Part shown: positions 1-8,295 of the stretch, one piece after another | How the letters are laid out: every line of letters begins with the position of its first letter | How positions within the stretch are numbered: the first letter of the stretch is position 1 | Source of the DNA: Acidimicrobiaceae bacterium | GTDB taxonomy: Bacteria; Actinomycetota; Acidimicrobiia; Acidimicrobiales; RAAP-2 | Direction: 5' to 3' | DNA length: 48,187 bases | Assembly: GCA_027306585.1 (NCBI GenBank) | Contig: DAHUZJ010000076.1 | Location: 1-48,187, forward strand | Position numbers and translations under genes: made by a program | The notes under the pieces: model-generated | The model's input: the letters and a program-made list of their open reading frames with translations, nothing else | The model's database searches: none | What the model was told of the DNA's origin: nothing

Positions 1-2
1 GG

Positions 3-120
3 TCCGAGGCGGCGGCCGCCGCCACTCGCCGGCGACGGGCGGCCCAGGCCGCCCAGGGGCGACGGGCCCGACGAGAGGCCCATGTGGCTCGCCGCAGCGA
101 CGCCCGGGCCGGTCCGTAGG
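3..120 (+). CDS. Possible C-terminal tail of an upstream gene (partial)
   Basis: This frame is open from the window edge to a TAG at 118-120 and reads as an Ala/Arg-rich tail (start SEAAAAATRRRR, end RRSDARAGP). Frame 1 is also open, to a TGA at 163-165 that overlaps an ATG at 162. The sequence does not decide which frame, if either, is coding. No function can be given. Confidence 0.2.
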
Positions 121-168
121 GGGAGCGCGCGAGGGCCGCCCGGGCGACGAAGGCCCGGACGATGACCG

Positions 169-3100
169 TTGCTGAGAGCCGCCCGAGCACGCGGATTCCC
201 AGCCAACTGCCCGTGTCATGCTGGGCCCGTGGTTCCCGGTCCACCGCCGGTCGGCGCCGGTGAGCCGGGACGGAAGGGGCGCCTTCGGCCGCATGAGGTG
301 GCCGAAGCGGCCGTCTTGGCCGACGTCGCCGCCGCCCTGTGCCTGTTGGGCTGGCTGCTGCCGCTGGGCGGCGTGTTCACCATCCTGTCCATCGTCCCGA
401 TGGCCGTCCTGGGTGCCCGCCACCGAGCGCGCGCCGTGATCGCCGGCGGGGTGGCCGGAGCAGTCACTTCGCTGCTCCTCGGAGGGACCGGCCTCGCCGG
501 CAACCTGGCGTCCACGGCGGTCGTCGGCATCATCGTCGGAGCCGGTATTCGACGCTCATGGGGACGCGGCCGGACCGTCGCTGTGGCCGTGTTCGGCGTG
601 TGGCCGCTCGTCGCCGGACTGGCGATCGGCATGCTCGCCCTGTTCACCGGCCTCCGGCGCCTCGCTCTCGCCCAAGTCCTCGTCCAATGGCGTGGCGCCA
701 GCCGCGCGCTGCGGCACTTCGGCTTCGCCTCCCTCGCCTCGGGCGGCAACCAGGTAGTGCCGTGGATCGTCGCCCATTGGCCCATCCCCCTCGCCGCCGG
801 GATCCTCGTCGGGCTCGCCGGTGCCGTGTGGCTGACCCACCACATCAGCCTGCCTGTCGTCCGCCACCTGGGCCGGGTAGTGCCACCGGGGCCACCCATC
901 CCCCTTGGTGGGGCAACGGCACCCGGACCCGCCACAACCGGCCCCGTTCCCGTCCGTCTGCTCTCGGTCGGGTTCCGCTATCCGGGCGCCCCACGCGACG
1001 CCTTCCGATCGGTGACAGCCGAGGTCCACCCCGGTGAGCTCGTCGCCGTGGTGGGCCCGAATGGGTCGGGGAAGTCCACGCTGGTGCGCTTGCTGGCCGG
1101 AGCAGCGCCCACCGCCGGCGCGGTCCTGCGGCCCGGCAGCCCGGCCCTCGGCCAGGCCGGCGGGACCGCGATCGTGGCGCAGCATCCCGAACGGCAGGTG
1201 CTCGGGGTACGCGCCCGCGACGACGTGGTGTGGGGCCTGCCGGGTGGGGTGGACATCGACATCGAGGGCCTGCTCGACCAAGTGGGGCTCGCCGGCTATG
1301 GCAATCGGGAGACCACGACCCTCTCCGGTGGCGAGCTGCAGCGCCTGGTGATCGCCGCTGCGCTCGCCCGGCGACCGGCGCTCCTCCTCAGCGACGAGTC
1401 GACGGCCATGATCGACCCGGAGGGCCGGCACCAGGTCATGGACCTGCTGGCCACGGCGGCGACCGGTGGAACTGCCGTCGTCCACGTGACCCACCGGCCG
1501 GAGGAAGCCGCTCGTGCCGACCGGGTGCTGACCATGGGGGGCGAGCTCCCGTCGCCGCCCACGCACCGGGGGCGGCGGGCTGGGACCGGGGGCACCTTGC
1601 GGCTGCGGGACGTCGGCCACCTCTACGGCCGTGGCACGCCGTGGGTGCACCGGGCGCTCGGGGGCGTCGACCTCGACGTCGGCCCTGGGGACGGTGTCCT
1701 CGTCGTCGGACGCAACGGGTCGGGCAAGTCCACGCTGGCGTGGATCTTGGCCGGACTCCTGACGCCGAGCGAGGGCGAGGCCTGGCTCGACGGGACGCCG
1801 CTCGACCAGGCCGTGGGGCGCGTCGGGCTCGCCTTCCAGCACGCCCGGCTCCAGCTCCTCCGCTCGGTCGTGCGGGACGACGTCCGCGCCGCAGCCGGCG
1901 TCGACCGGCAGCGGGCCGACGCCGCGCTGTCCCTAGTGGGCCTCGACCCGACGCAGATCGGCGATCGGCGCGTCGACGAGCTGAGCGGTGGCCAGCAGCG
2001 GCGGGCCGCACTGGCCGGCGTGCTGGCGGCACGCCCCCCGGTCCTGGTCCTCGACGAACCCTTCGCCGGCATGGATGCCACTGGGCGGGCGGAGCTCGTG
2101 GAGTTGCTCGCCCGCCTGCGCGCCGAGACAGGGACGGCGCTCCTGGTCGTGTCGCACGATCCGGAGGGTGCCGACCGCCTGGCCGATCGCATCGTCCGCC
2201 TGGACCGGGGCCAGGTGGTGGCAGAGGAGGCGGTGTGCCTCGGCACGGCCCCTGCACGTCGCGCCTGGACCGGCGGCGGGTCGAGTGAACCGCCGAGGGC
2301 GGCGGGGCCCACGGCCGTCGCCCCGCTCCGTGGGCTCACTGCATCGGACCTTGGCCGGACCGTCGGCAGCAGCGGTGGCGGCAGTGGCGGCAGTGGCGGC
2401 GGTGGCGGCAGTAGTGGCGGTAACGAAGGCCGGGGTGTGGCGGCACGGACCCGGGCCGGGGGTTCGAGCGGTGGCAGCAGGGGCGACCGCCCCCGGCAGC
2501 AGCAGCAACAAAAGCAGCAACACCAGCGCCAGCGCCAGCGCCAGCGCCAGCGCCAGCGCCAGCGAGAGGTGCTCCTCTTCCGCCCGCTCCCTCGCGAGAC
2601 CCCGCTCCACCGCCTCTGGGCAGGCACGAAGCTGGTCGGGCTCCTGGCCGTGGCACTGACCCTGTCGTTCCTGGCCGGCTGGTGGGCGATCGGCGTCATG
2701 GCTGCCCTCCTCGCCGTCGGGTTCGCACTTGCTCGCGTCCCCCTGGGAGCACGCCCGCGGCTGCCGGCGTGGTTCTGGATCGGCATCCTCCTCACCGCTG
2801 TGCTGCCACTCCTGGCCGGCGGCGCGCCAGTGGTCCATCTGGGCGGCCTCGCAGTGGGGCTGGGCGGGCTCGCCCGGTGGGCGAGGCTCATGGCGCTGGC
2901 GTTCGTGGTGCTCCTGGCCGCTGCCCTGGTGTCGTGGACGACGCCGCTCGGCGGCGTGGCCCCGGCCCTCTCCCGACTGGCGGCCCCTGCCCGGCGGCTG
3001 GGAGTGCCGGCCGACGAGTGGGCGGTGGCCGTGGGGCTCGGGCTGCGTTGTGTGCCCCTCCTGCTCGACGAGGTGCGGATCCTCGGCGCGGTGACCCGGC

Positions 3101-3360
3101 TGCGCGCCGCGCACCATCGCTCGCGCGACCGGTGGAGCGGCTGGGCCGTCCTCCCGGGCAACCTCCTGATGGCCGCTCTCGTGGTTGGCCTGCGGCGAGC
3201 CCGCGAGATGGGCACAGCGATCGAGGCGCGGGGCGGCCTGTGGGAAGGGCGTACGGGACGTCTCCGGCGGATCGCCGACGACGACCGCCGCCCGGGCTGG
3301 CGGGACGCCGTGGCCTTGGCCGTGGTGGCAGCGGCCGTGCTCGTTGCCGTGACTGGCTGA
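169..3360 (+). CDS. Single-chain ECF-type ABC transporter: S-like membrane domain, two ATPases and EcfT fused
   Basis: Energy-coupling factor importer for a vitamin or metal ion at the cytoplasmic membrane; the substrate is not evident. Residues about 40-240 form a multi-helix membrane region like the N-terminus of M. tuberculosis Rv2326c. The first ATPase has Walker A GPNGSGKST near 296 and signature LSGGELQR. The second has GRNGSGKST near 514, LSGGQQRR and VLVLDEP. A Gly/Ser then Gln/Arg linker (about 702-797) leads to an EcfT permease with the family-type AREMGTAIEARGG motif near its end. In mycobacteria the EcfT part is a separate gene (Rv2325c type), so this is a fusion. The start is uncertain: TTG 169 has no good ribosome site, GTG 298 is possible, and ATG 162 opens in another frame for 33 codons, which may mean an N-terminal frameshift. 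Confidence 0.85.
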   Translation: MLRAARARGFPANCPCHAGPVVPGPPPVGAGEPGRKGRLRPHEVAEAAVLADVAAALCLLGWLLPLGGVFTILSIVPMAVLGARHRARAVIAGGVAGAVTSLLLGGTGLAGNLASTAVVGIIVGAGIRRSWGRGRTVAVAVFGVWPLVAGLAIGMLALFTGLRRLALAQVLVQWRGASRALRHFGFASLASGGNQVVPWIVAHWPIPLAAGILVGLAGAVWLTHHISLPVVRHLGRVVPPGPPIPLGGATAPGPATTGPVPVRLLSVGFRYPGAPRDAFRSVTAEVHPGELVAVVGPNGSGKSTLVRLLAGAAPTAGAVLRPGSPALGQAGGTAIVAQHPERQVLGVRARDDVVWGLPGGVDIDIEGLLDQVGLAGYGNRETTTLSGGELQRLVIAAALARRPALLLSDESTAMIDPEGRHQVMDLLATAATGGTAVVHVTHRPEEAARADRVLTMGGELPSPPTHRGRRAGTGGTLRLRDVGHLYGRGTPWVHRALGGVDLDVGPGDGVLVVGRNGSGKSTLAWILAGLLTPSEGEAWLDGTPLDQAVGRVGLAFQHARLQLLRSVVRDDVRAAAGVDRQRADAALSLVGLDPTQIGDRRVDELSGGQQRRAALAGVLAARPPVLVLDEPFAGMDATGRAELVELLARLRAETGTALLVVSHDPEGADRLADRIVRLDRGQVVAEEAVCLGTAPARRAWTGGGSSEPPRAAGPTAVAPLRGLTASDLGRTVGSSGGGSGGSGGGGGSSGGNEGRGVAARTRAGGSSGGSRGDRPRQQQQQKQQHQRQRQRQRQRQRQREVLLFRPLPRETPLHRLWAGTKLVGLLAVALTLSFLAGWWAIGVMAALLAVGFALARVPLGARPRLPAWFWIGILLTAVLPLLAGGAPVVHLGGLAVGLGGLARWARLMALAFVVLLAAALVSWTTPLGGVAPALSRLAAPARRLGVPADEWAVAVGLGLRCVPLLLDEVRILGAVTRLRAAHHRSRDRWSGWAVLPGNLLMAALVVGLRRAREMGTAIEARGGLWEGRTGRLRRIADDDRRPGWRDAVALAVVAAAVLVAVTG
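2335..2562 (+). repeat. In-frame simple-sequence linker (Gly/Ser run and QR hexamer array)
   Basis: Inside the ECF fusion gene, a run of GGTGGC/GGCAGT units (about 2365-2420) encodes Gly-Ser. It is followed by CAG-rich codons (about 2497-2522) and six hexamers CAGCGC/CAGCGA (2524-2559) encoding Gln-Arg repeats. The whole tract stays in frame and joins the second ATPase to EcfT. Unit length 6 means copy-number changes would alter linker length without breaking the frame. Confidence 0.85.
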
Positions 3361-3382
3361 CCGGCCGCTACCGTGGTCCGGT

Positions 3383-4435
3383 ATGCCCGCACCGGCTCCC
3401 CGTTCCAGCGTCGACGTCCAGCCGGCGGACCCCACCGGCGACCGCCAGCCTGGCGGCGTGGCGATCGAGGTCGTCGACCTGGTGCGCAGGTTCGGCGACA
3501 TGGAGGCGGTGCGTGGGGTCAGCTTCTCGGTAGCCCAGGGAGAGACCTTCGGCTTCCTCGGGCCCAACGGGGCCGGCAAGTCGACGACGATCTCGATGCT
3601 GTGCACGCTGCTCAACCCGAGTGGGGGCACGGCCCGGGTGGCCGGCTACGACGTGCTCGCCGAGCGCGCTGAGGTGCGCAAGCGGATCGGCCTCGTGTTC
3701 CAGGACGCGACCCTCGACGACTACCTCACGGCGCAAGAGAACCTGCGCTTCCACGCCGAGCTGTACGGCGTCCCCCGTAGCCAGACGGCCGGGCGGCTCA
3801 GCGACGTGCTCCAGATGGTGGGCCTGTGGGACCGCCGCGACTCCCTCGTGCGCACCTTCTCCGGCGGCATGAAGCGGCGACTGGAGATCGCCAGGGGTCT
3901 GCTCCACTCCCCGCGGGTGCTGTTCCTCGACGAGCCCACCGTCGGCCTCGACCCGCAGACCCGGGCTCACATCTGGGACTACATCAACGACCTGCGCCGG
4001 CGTGAGGCGATCACCATGTTCCTCACCACGCACTACATGGACGAGGCCGAGAATTGCGACCGGATCGCCATCATCGACCAGGGCAAGATCGTCGTGCAGG
4101 ACACGCCCGAGGCCCTCAAGGCGAGCGTCGGACGCGACCGGGTGCAGATCCAGACGGCCGATGACGACACCGCGCTCGCCGTGCTGAGGGCTCGCTTCGA
4201 CCTCGACGGCGCCAAGAGCGAGGGCGGGATCACCATCTACGTCGCCCAAGGCGAAGCCTTCGTGCCCCGGCTGTTCGCCGAGCTGGGCGTGGCCATCCGG
4301 TCGGTGTCGATCGCCCGGCCGACGCTCGACGACGTCTTCATGAGCTACACCGGCCGCACCATCCGGGACGCCGAAGCGTCGGCGAGCGAGCGCATGAGCA
4401 ACACGCCCTGGATGCGGGCCGCACGGCGTCGATGA
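3383..4435 (+). CDS. ABC transporter ATP-binding protein, DrrA type
   Basis: ATPase subunit of a two-component exporter of the daunorubicin-resistance (DrrAB) type, on the cytoplasmic face of the membrane. It has Walker A GPNGAGKSTT near residue 56, signature FSGGMKRR, Walker B VLFLDEPTVGLDP, an H-loop (LTTHYMDEAE) and a C-terminal DrrA-like extension to 350 aa. The ATG at 3383 follows the upstream stop by 22 nt. Its end overlaps the next start (ATGA), so it forms a translationally coupled pair with the permease at 4432. The substrate cannot be told from the sequence; lipids or drugs are usual for the family. Confidence 0.92.
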   Translation: MPAPAPRSSVDVQPADPTGDRQPGGVAIEVVDLVRRFGDMEAVRGVSFSVAQGETFGFLGPNGAGKSTTISMLCTLLNPSGGTARVAGYDVLAERAEVRKRIGLVFQDATLDDYLTAQENLRFHAELYGVPRSQTAGRLSDVLQMVGLWDRRDSLVRTFSGGMKRRLEIARGLLHSPRVLFLDEPTVGLDPQTRAHIWDYINDLRRREAITMFLTTHYMDEAENCDRIAIIDQGKIVVQDTPEALKASVGRDRVQIQTADDDTALAVLRARFDLDGAKSEGGITIYVAQGEAFVPRLFAELGVAIRSVSIARPTLDDVFMSYTGRTIRDAEASASERMSNTPWMRAARRR

Positions 4436-5379
4436 GCGACGCAGCCACGCCTGCCGAGGTCGTCGGCGCCGCGGCCGCCGGGCCAGCGGCTCCTGCGGTC
4501 GGCGCGGCGGGCCCCCACCGTGCCGCCCCGGCCGCCGTGCGCGTCGCCGGCGGGCGGTGGCAGGACGACGTGCGGGCTGTCCACGTGGTCTGGCGACGCG
4601 AGCTGATCCGCTTCTCCCGCAACCGGCTCCGGATCATCACCGCGCTGGTCCAACCGGTGCTGTTCCTCTTCGTGCTGGGTACCGGCCTGTCGTCGCTCGT
4701 CGGCCGCGGCCTGCCCGGTGGGGGCGGCGGCGACTTCCGGACCTTCATGGTCCCCGGGGTGGTGGCGATGACCGTCCTGTTCACGGCCATCTTCTCGTCC
4801 GTCTCCATAGTGTGGGACCGCGAGTTCGGCTTCCTCCGCGAGATGCTCGTCGCCCCGGTGCGGCGAGGTGCCCTGGTGGTCGGCAAGTGCGCTGGCGGGG
4901 CGACGGTGGCGACCGTGCAAGCGCTGATCATGGTGGCCCTTGCCGGCGCCGTCGACGTGCCCTACAGCCCGGTGCTCATCTTCACCCTGATCGGCGAGAT
5001 GCTGCTCGCTGCGGTCACGATCACCGCCCTCGGCACCGCCCTGGCCTCGCGGATGGCGCAGGTGGAGTCGTTCCAGGTGGTCATGCAGTTCGTCGTGCTG
5101 CCGCTCTTCTTCCTGTCGGGCGCCCTCTTCCCGCTGCGCGCCCTGCCGGCGTGGCTGGCGGCGCTGACCAAGATCGACCCCTTGGCCTACATCGTCGACC
5201 CGATGCGGCGGGCCGTCTTCGCCCACGTCCACACGACGCCGGCGGTGGCACACCTCTTCGGGGCGACGATGACGTGGGACGGCTGGCCCGTCCCTGTCGG
5301 CCTCGAGCTCGGCATGACGGCGGCCTTTGGAGCGGTGCTCCTCGTGATCGCCATCCTGGCCTTCGGTCGAACCGACTGA
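4432..5379 (+). CDS. ABC-2 type permease, DrrB type
   Basis: Membrane partner of the ATPase just upstream (4-nt ATGA overlap). The N-terminal 40 residues are Ala/Pro-rich and probably cytoplasmic. About six hydrophobic segments follow, with the family-typical REFGFLREMLVAPVRRGALVVGK loop shown in part by REMLVAPVRR and a late LSGALFPLRALPAWL segment. The length, 315 aa, is usual for DrrB-like ABC-2 permeases. The gene stops 12 nt before the convergent ParA-like gene. Confidence 0.9.
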   Translation: MSDAATPAEVVGAAAAGPAAPAVGAAGPHRAAPAAVRVAGGRWQDDVRAVHVVWRRELIRFSRNRLRIITALVQPVLFLFVLGTGLSSLVGRGLPGGGGGDFRTFMVPGVVAMTVLFTAIFSSVSIVWDREFGFLREMLVAPVRRGALVVGKCAGGATVATVQALIMVALAGAVDVPYSPVLIFTLIGEMLLAAVTITALGTALASRMAQVESFQVVMQFVVLPLFFLSGALFPLRALPAWLAALTKIDPLAYIVDPMRRAVFAHVHTTPAVAHLFGATMTWDGWPVPVGLELGMTAAFGAVLLVIAILAFGRTD

Positions 5380-5391
5380 GGCGGCGGCCGA

Positions 5392-5976
5392 TCAACGAGG
5401 CCGGCGACGGGTGGCCTTCCGCAGCACCTCGTCGTAGGCCTCGAGCCCCTCGCGGGCCAGCCGGCTCTCCGGCCCCGAGGCGATGGCCACGCGCTCGGGG
5501 ATGATCCCCCACACGGGCACCTTCTCCCCTTCCCACCAGGCCACCGTCACGTCCAGGTCGTGGGTGCCCAGTCGGGCGGCGCAGACGACCACTCCGTGTG
5601 GCGTACCCTCGGGAACGAGCTCGAGCGTCGCCACCACCCGGCTGAACTCCACGCCGCCGGCCCGGGTCGGGATCACGACGGCGTCGGCCCGCTCGAGAGC
5701 CGCCCGCACGATGCGCTCGTCGCCCGGCGGGGTGTCCACGACGGCCAGACCCTCGTGGCGCTCCATGGCCCGTGCGACGGTGCGCTCCGACGGCGCCTCC
5801 TGGAGGTCGATGCCCTCAACGGGACGGGCTTCGAGCCACTCGGCCGACGACGCCTGGCGGTCGGCGTCCACCACCACCACGGGGCCAAAGCCTCGCTCGA
5901 GGGCGATCGCCGCCAGGTACACGGTGGTCGTGGTCTTGCCCACACCACCCTTCACGTTGCTCACGACGATGTTCAT
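5392..5976 (-). CDS. Orphan ParA/MinD-like ATPase
   Basis: P-loop ATPase of the ParA family, 194 aa. It begins MNIVVSNVKGGVGKTTTT, with the deviant Walker A KGGVGKTT at residues 9-16. Then come VVVVDADRQASSAEW (switch/Walker A' region) and AVVDTPPGDE (Walker B). Start ATG 5976 places the P-loop at the usual distance from the N-terminus; a longer open frame upstream has no coding character. It is short for a chromosome ParA and no ParB or parS-like partner lies next to it. It could instead serve a plasmid-like, cell-pole or cargo-positioning role. It runs convergent with the ABC permease gene. Confidence 0.85.
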   Translation of the reverse strand: MNIVVSNVKGGVGKTTTTVYLAAIALERGFGPVVVVDADRQASSAEWLEARPVEGIDLQEAPSERTVARAMERHEGLAVVDTPPGDERIVRAALERADAVVIPTRAGGVEFSRVVATLELVPEGTPHGVVVCAARLGTHDLDVTVAWWEGEKVPVWGIIPERVAIASGPESRLAREGLEAYDEVLRKATRRRPR

Positions 5977-6068
5977 CGTCGGACGGTGGGAACGGCCGGG
6001 CGCCCGCCGGCCATCGGATCGGCGGTCATGACGTGCGAGTGTTGCGCGCCCTCCGGCCTTTGTCCAGG

Positions 6069-6093
6069 CCAAACGGCGGCTACCGCCGTTTGG
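6069..6093. promoter_or_regulatory. Perfect inverted repeat between divergent ParA-like and DUF6458 genes
   Basis: Arms CCAAACGGCGG and CCGCCGTTTGG (11 bp each, perfect) flank a 3-nt CTA spacer. The element sits between two divergent start codons (5976 minus, 6157 plus), and neither side has a T tract. It therefore looks like an operator or RNA hairpin in a leader rather than an intrinsic terminator. Confidence 0.5.
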
Positions 6094-6156
6094 GGGCGGG
6101 CCGCCAGGGGTACTGCCCATGCCAAGCAAGCATTTTGTGATGGGAGGTGCAACAAC

Positions 6157-6411
6157 ATGATCCCCGGATTGATCGGCAGTCTCGTCATCCTGGCCGTCGG
6201 TGCCATCCTCGACTTCGCGGTGACGGTGAGCCCCTACCAGCACGGCTTCAACATCCGGACGGTCGGCCTGATCCTGATGATCGTGGGTGCCGTGGGTGCC
6301 GTGATCTCGGTGCTCGCCTTCGCCGGGTCGGCCGGCGGTTGGCGCAGGCACCGCACCGTGGTCGACGACGGACAGGGCAACGTCGCGCGCCGGGAGGACA
6401 CCTACCTGTAG
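6157..6411 (+). CDS. Small two-helix membrane protein, DUF6458-like
   Basis: 84 aa. Start ATG 6157 follows a GGGAGGTG ribosome site at 6141-6148. It has two membrane segments, IGSLVILAVGAILDFAV and VGLILMIVGAVGAVISVLAF, joined by a short loop (SPYQHGFNIRT). A charged tail follows (RRHRTVVDDGQGNVARREDTYL). The pattern of an N-terminal helix ending FAVTV, then GFNI-TVGLILMIVGAVG, is that of actinobacterial DUF6458 proteins, whose function is unknown. It is probably a monocistronic unit. Confidence 0.8.
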   Translation: MIPGLIGSLVILAVGAILDFAVTVSPYQHGFNIRTVGLILMIVGAVGAVISVLAFAGSAGGWRRHRTVVDDGQGNVARREDTYL

Positions 6412-6479
6412 CTTCTCGCACCCTCGTCGCAACTCGCGGCTACGCTGCGAGCTGGGAGTTTCGAGGAAGAGGGGGGACC

Positions 6480-7394
6480 GTGCTGCAGCGAACGTTGTCG
6501 GCGCTGGCCTGCGCCGCGGTGGCGATGGTTGCCGTCGTCGGCGTCGTCGGCCCGGGGCAGGCCGGCGCCAGCCCACTGGCAGCGACGGTGGCGACGGCCA
6601 CGGCCGGCACGTACACCGGCGGCTGACACGGTGCTGCCACAGCCAACGGCAGGACCTACCTCCAGGCAGCCAGCCAGACGGCGAGCGTCACAGGGAACGC
6701 CACCCTGGCGCTGGAGTTCTCGGGCACGGGCGGCACCCACACGGCGCGTTTCGCCGTACCGCCCGGACAGACGCTGGTGGCCAACCAGCCCGAGACCTCA
6801 CGGCACGGCGCCACCATCACGATCGACGGCGTGACGTGCACCGGCGTGTTCCAGCTCGATGACGTCGGCACCGTGTCCGGCACGGCCATCGACGCCTACG
6901 GCATCGAGTTCGCGGCCGACTGCAACACACGCCTGGAGATCGGCGAGCTGGCTCGCACAGTCCCCATCGACGCTGCGAGCGGCTATGCGATGGTGACCAC
7001 GAACGGCAGCGTCTACGCCCGTGGCAGCGACCGGGTGCTCAGCTACATGGGCACGCTCATCCTGGATCGACTGAATGCGCCCATCGTCGGGATGGCCCGC
7101 ACGACCGACGGCGGTGGCTACTGGCTGGCGGCGGCGGACGGCGGGATCTTCGCCTTCGGGGACGCCGCCTTCCACGGGTCGATGGGTGGGCACCCGCTCA
7201 ACCAGCCGATCGTCGGCATGGCCACCACGCCCGGCGGCGGGGGCTACTGGGAGGTCGCCAGCGATGGGGGCCTCTTCTCCTTCGGCGACGCGTCATTCCT
7301 CGGCTCGTGGGCCGCCACAACCACGACACGCACATTCAGCGTCGCCACAATCTTCACAACAAGCGTCTTCGTCAGCATGGTCAGCGGGAGCTGA
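6480..7394 (+). pseudogene. Secreted Acidimicrobiia-type repeat protein interrupted by an in-frame TGA
   Basis: GTG 6480 opens a signal peptide (MLQRTLSALACAAVAMVAVV, cleavage likely near GQAGA). The frame then meets TGA at 6624-6626 and continues in the same frame, without another stop, to 7394. After the TGA comes a beta-rich domain (about 115 aa). Two units of the repeat PIVGMA-T--GGGYW--A-DGG-F-FGDA-F-GS follow, then an unrelated low-complexity tail ([13 protein letters not shown]). In Acidimicrobiia such repeats usually continue in many copies, so the 3' end also looks truncated. No cysteine or other catalytic position coincides with the TGA, so nonsense decay is the simplest reading. 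Confidence 0.7.
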
Positions 7395-7488
7395 CCCGCC
7401 GAGTGGGGGCTGACGGGCCCCCGGCCCGGTACGCTCGCCGGGGGGTGTCCACTTCCGGGCGACGGCCTCCCCCGGGCGGGACTTCCGG

Positions 7489-8287
7489 GTGGCCGTCGTC
7501 GGGGCCGGGATGTCAGGCATCGCCGCCGCCCACCGCCTGGGTCAGGCCGGCATCGACTGCGGGGTCCTCGCGGCTCTGGCTCTTCTGGCGCAACGCCGAG
7601 GGCGTGCTCCCCCTGGTACGGGTGGAGCCGGAACCTGCTCGAGCGGGCCGTGCCCACCTACCCGCCGTCGGTCAAGCGGATCCTCCGGGACGACGGGGCG
7701 TGGGCGGCGGCGCTCCGCCGCCCGAACGTGTCCCTCGTCACCTCCCCGATCAGCGGATCGGGCCGCGTTCGGTGACCACGACCCACGGGCGCGAGCACCG
7801 GGCCGACGTCCTCGTCTGTGCCACGGGCTTCCGAACCAGCGAGCTCCTCGCGCCGATACGGGTGGTCGGCGTGGGCGGGCAGGAGCTCGACCACCTGTGG
7901 AACGGGGACGCCCGGGCCTACCTGGGGCCCACGGCACCGGCGTTCCCCAACCTCTTCTTCCTCTACGGCCCGAACACCAGCATCGTGGTGAACGAGAGCA
8001 TCGTCTACTTCGCCGAGTGCCAGGTGGCCTACGTGCTCGAAGCACTCCGGCACCTGCTCGCCACCGGCGCTCGGTCGCTCGACTGCCGGCCCGAGGTGCA
8101 CGACACTTACAACGTGGAGGTCGACGCCGCCAACGCCCGGATGGCGTGGGGCGCCCCGGAGGCCGCCGGCGTGCCGAGCTGGTACCGCGACGCCGCCGGC
8201 AGGGTGTCGCAGAACTGGCCGGGGACGCTGCTCGAGTACTGGGAGCGAACGACGGCGGTCGAGCCGTCCGCCTACGTGTCGAGCTGA
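7489..8287 (+). pseudogene. Remnant of a Baeyer-Villiger-type flavin monooxygenase
   Basis: Pieces of one protein occur in successive frames. VAVVGAGMSGIAAAHRLGQAG (FAD Rossmann motif, frame 1) is followed by LWLFWRNAEGVLPLVR (frame 2). Then comes WSRNLLERAVPTYPPSVKRI with ALRRPNVSLVTSPI (frame 3), and then frame 2 again with ADVLVCATGFRTSELLAPI and PAFPNLFFLYGPNTS to a stop at 8287. ATGF and FLYGPN are BVMO hallmarks. Intact enzymes are near 490-550 aa; here the middle, including the NADPH site, is missing, so a large deletion and several frameshifts are required. It lies just before the acyl-CoA dehydrogenase gene. Confidence 0.8.
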
Positions 8288-8295
8288 GGGAGCGC

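Noticed and set aside
165-215. CTGAGAG resembling a TPP riboswitch
   Set aside because: The second conserved half (CCTGATC..GCGTAGGGA type) is not present downstream and no P3/P4 pairing is seen.
2524-2559. Six tandem hexamers as a CRISPR-like or regulatory repeat
   Set aside because: They have no spacers and lie in frame within a coding linker; they are simple-sequence codons.
5380-6156. ParABS partition locus
   Set aside because: Only a ParA-like ATPase is present. No ParB gene and no repeated parS-like site are seen, apart from one inverted repeat without family resemblance.
6624-6626. In-frame TGA as a second selenocysteine codon
   Set aside because: The residue position is not catalytic, and the nearby stem (CTGCC/GGCAG) has no G at the start of its loop. 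Nonsense decay is simpler, and the 3' end also looks truncated.
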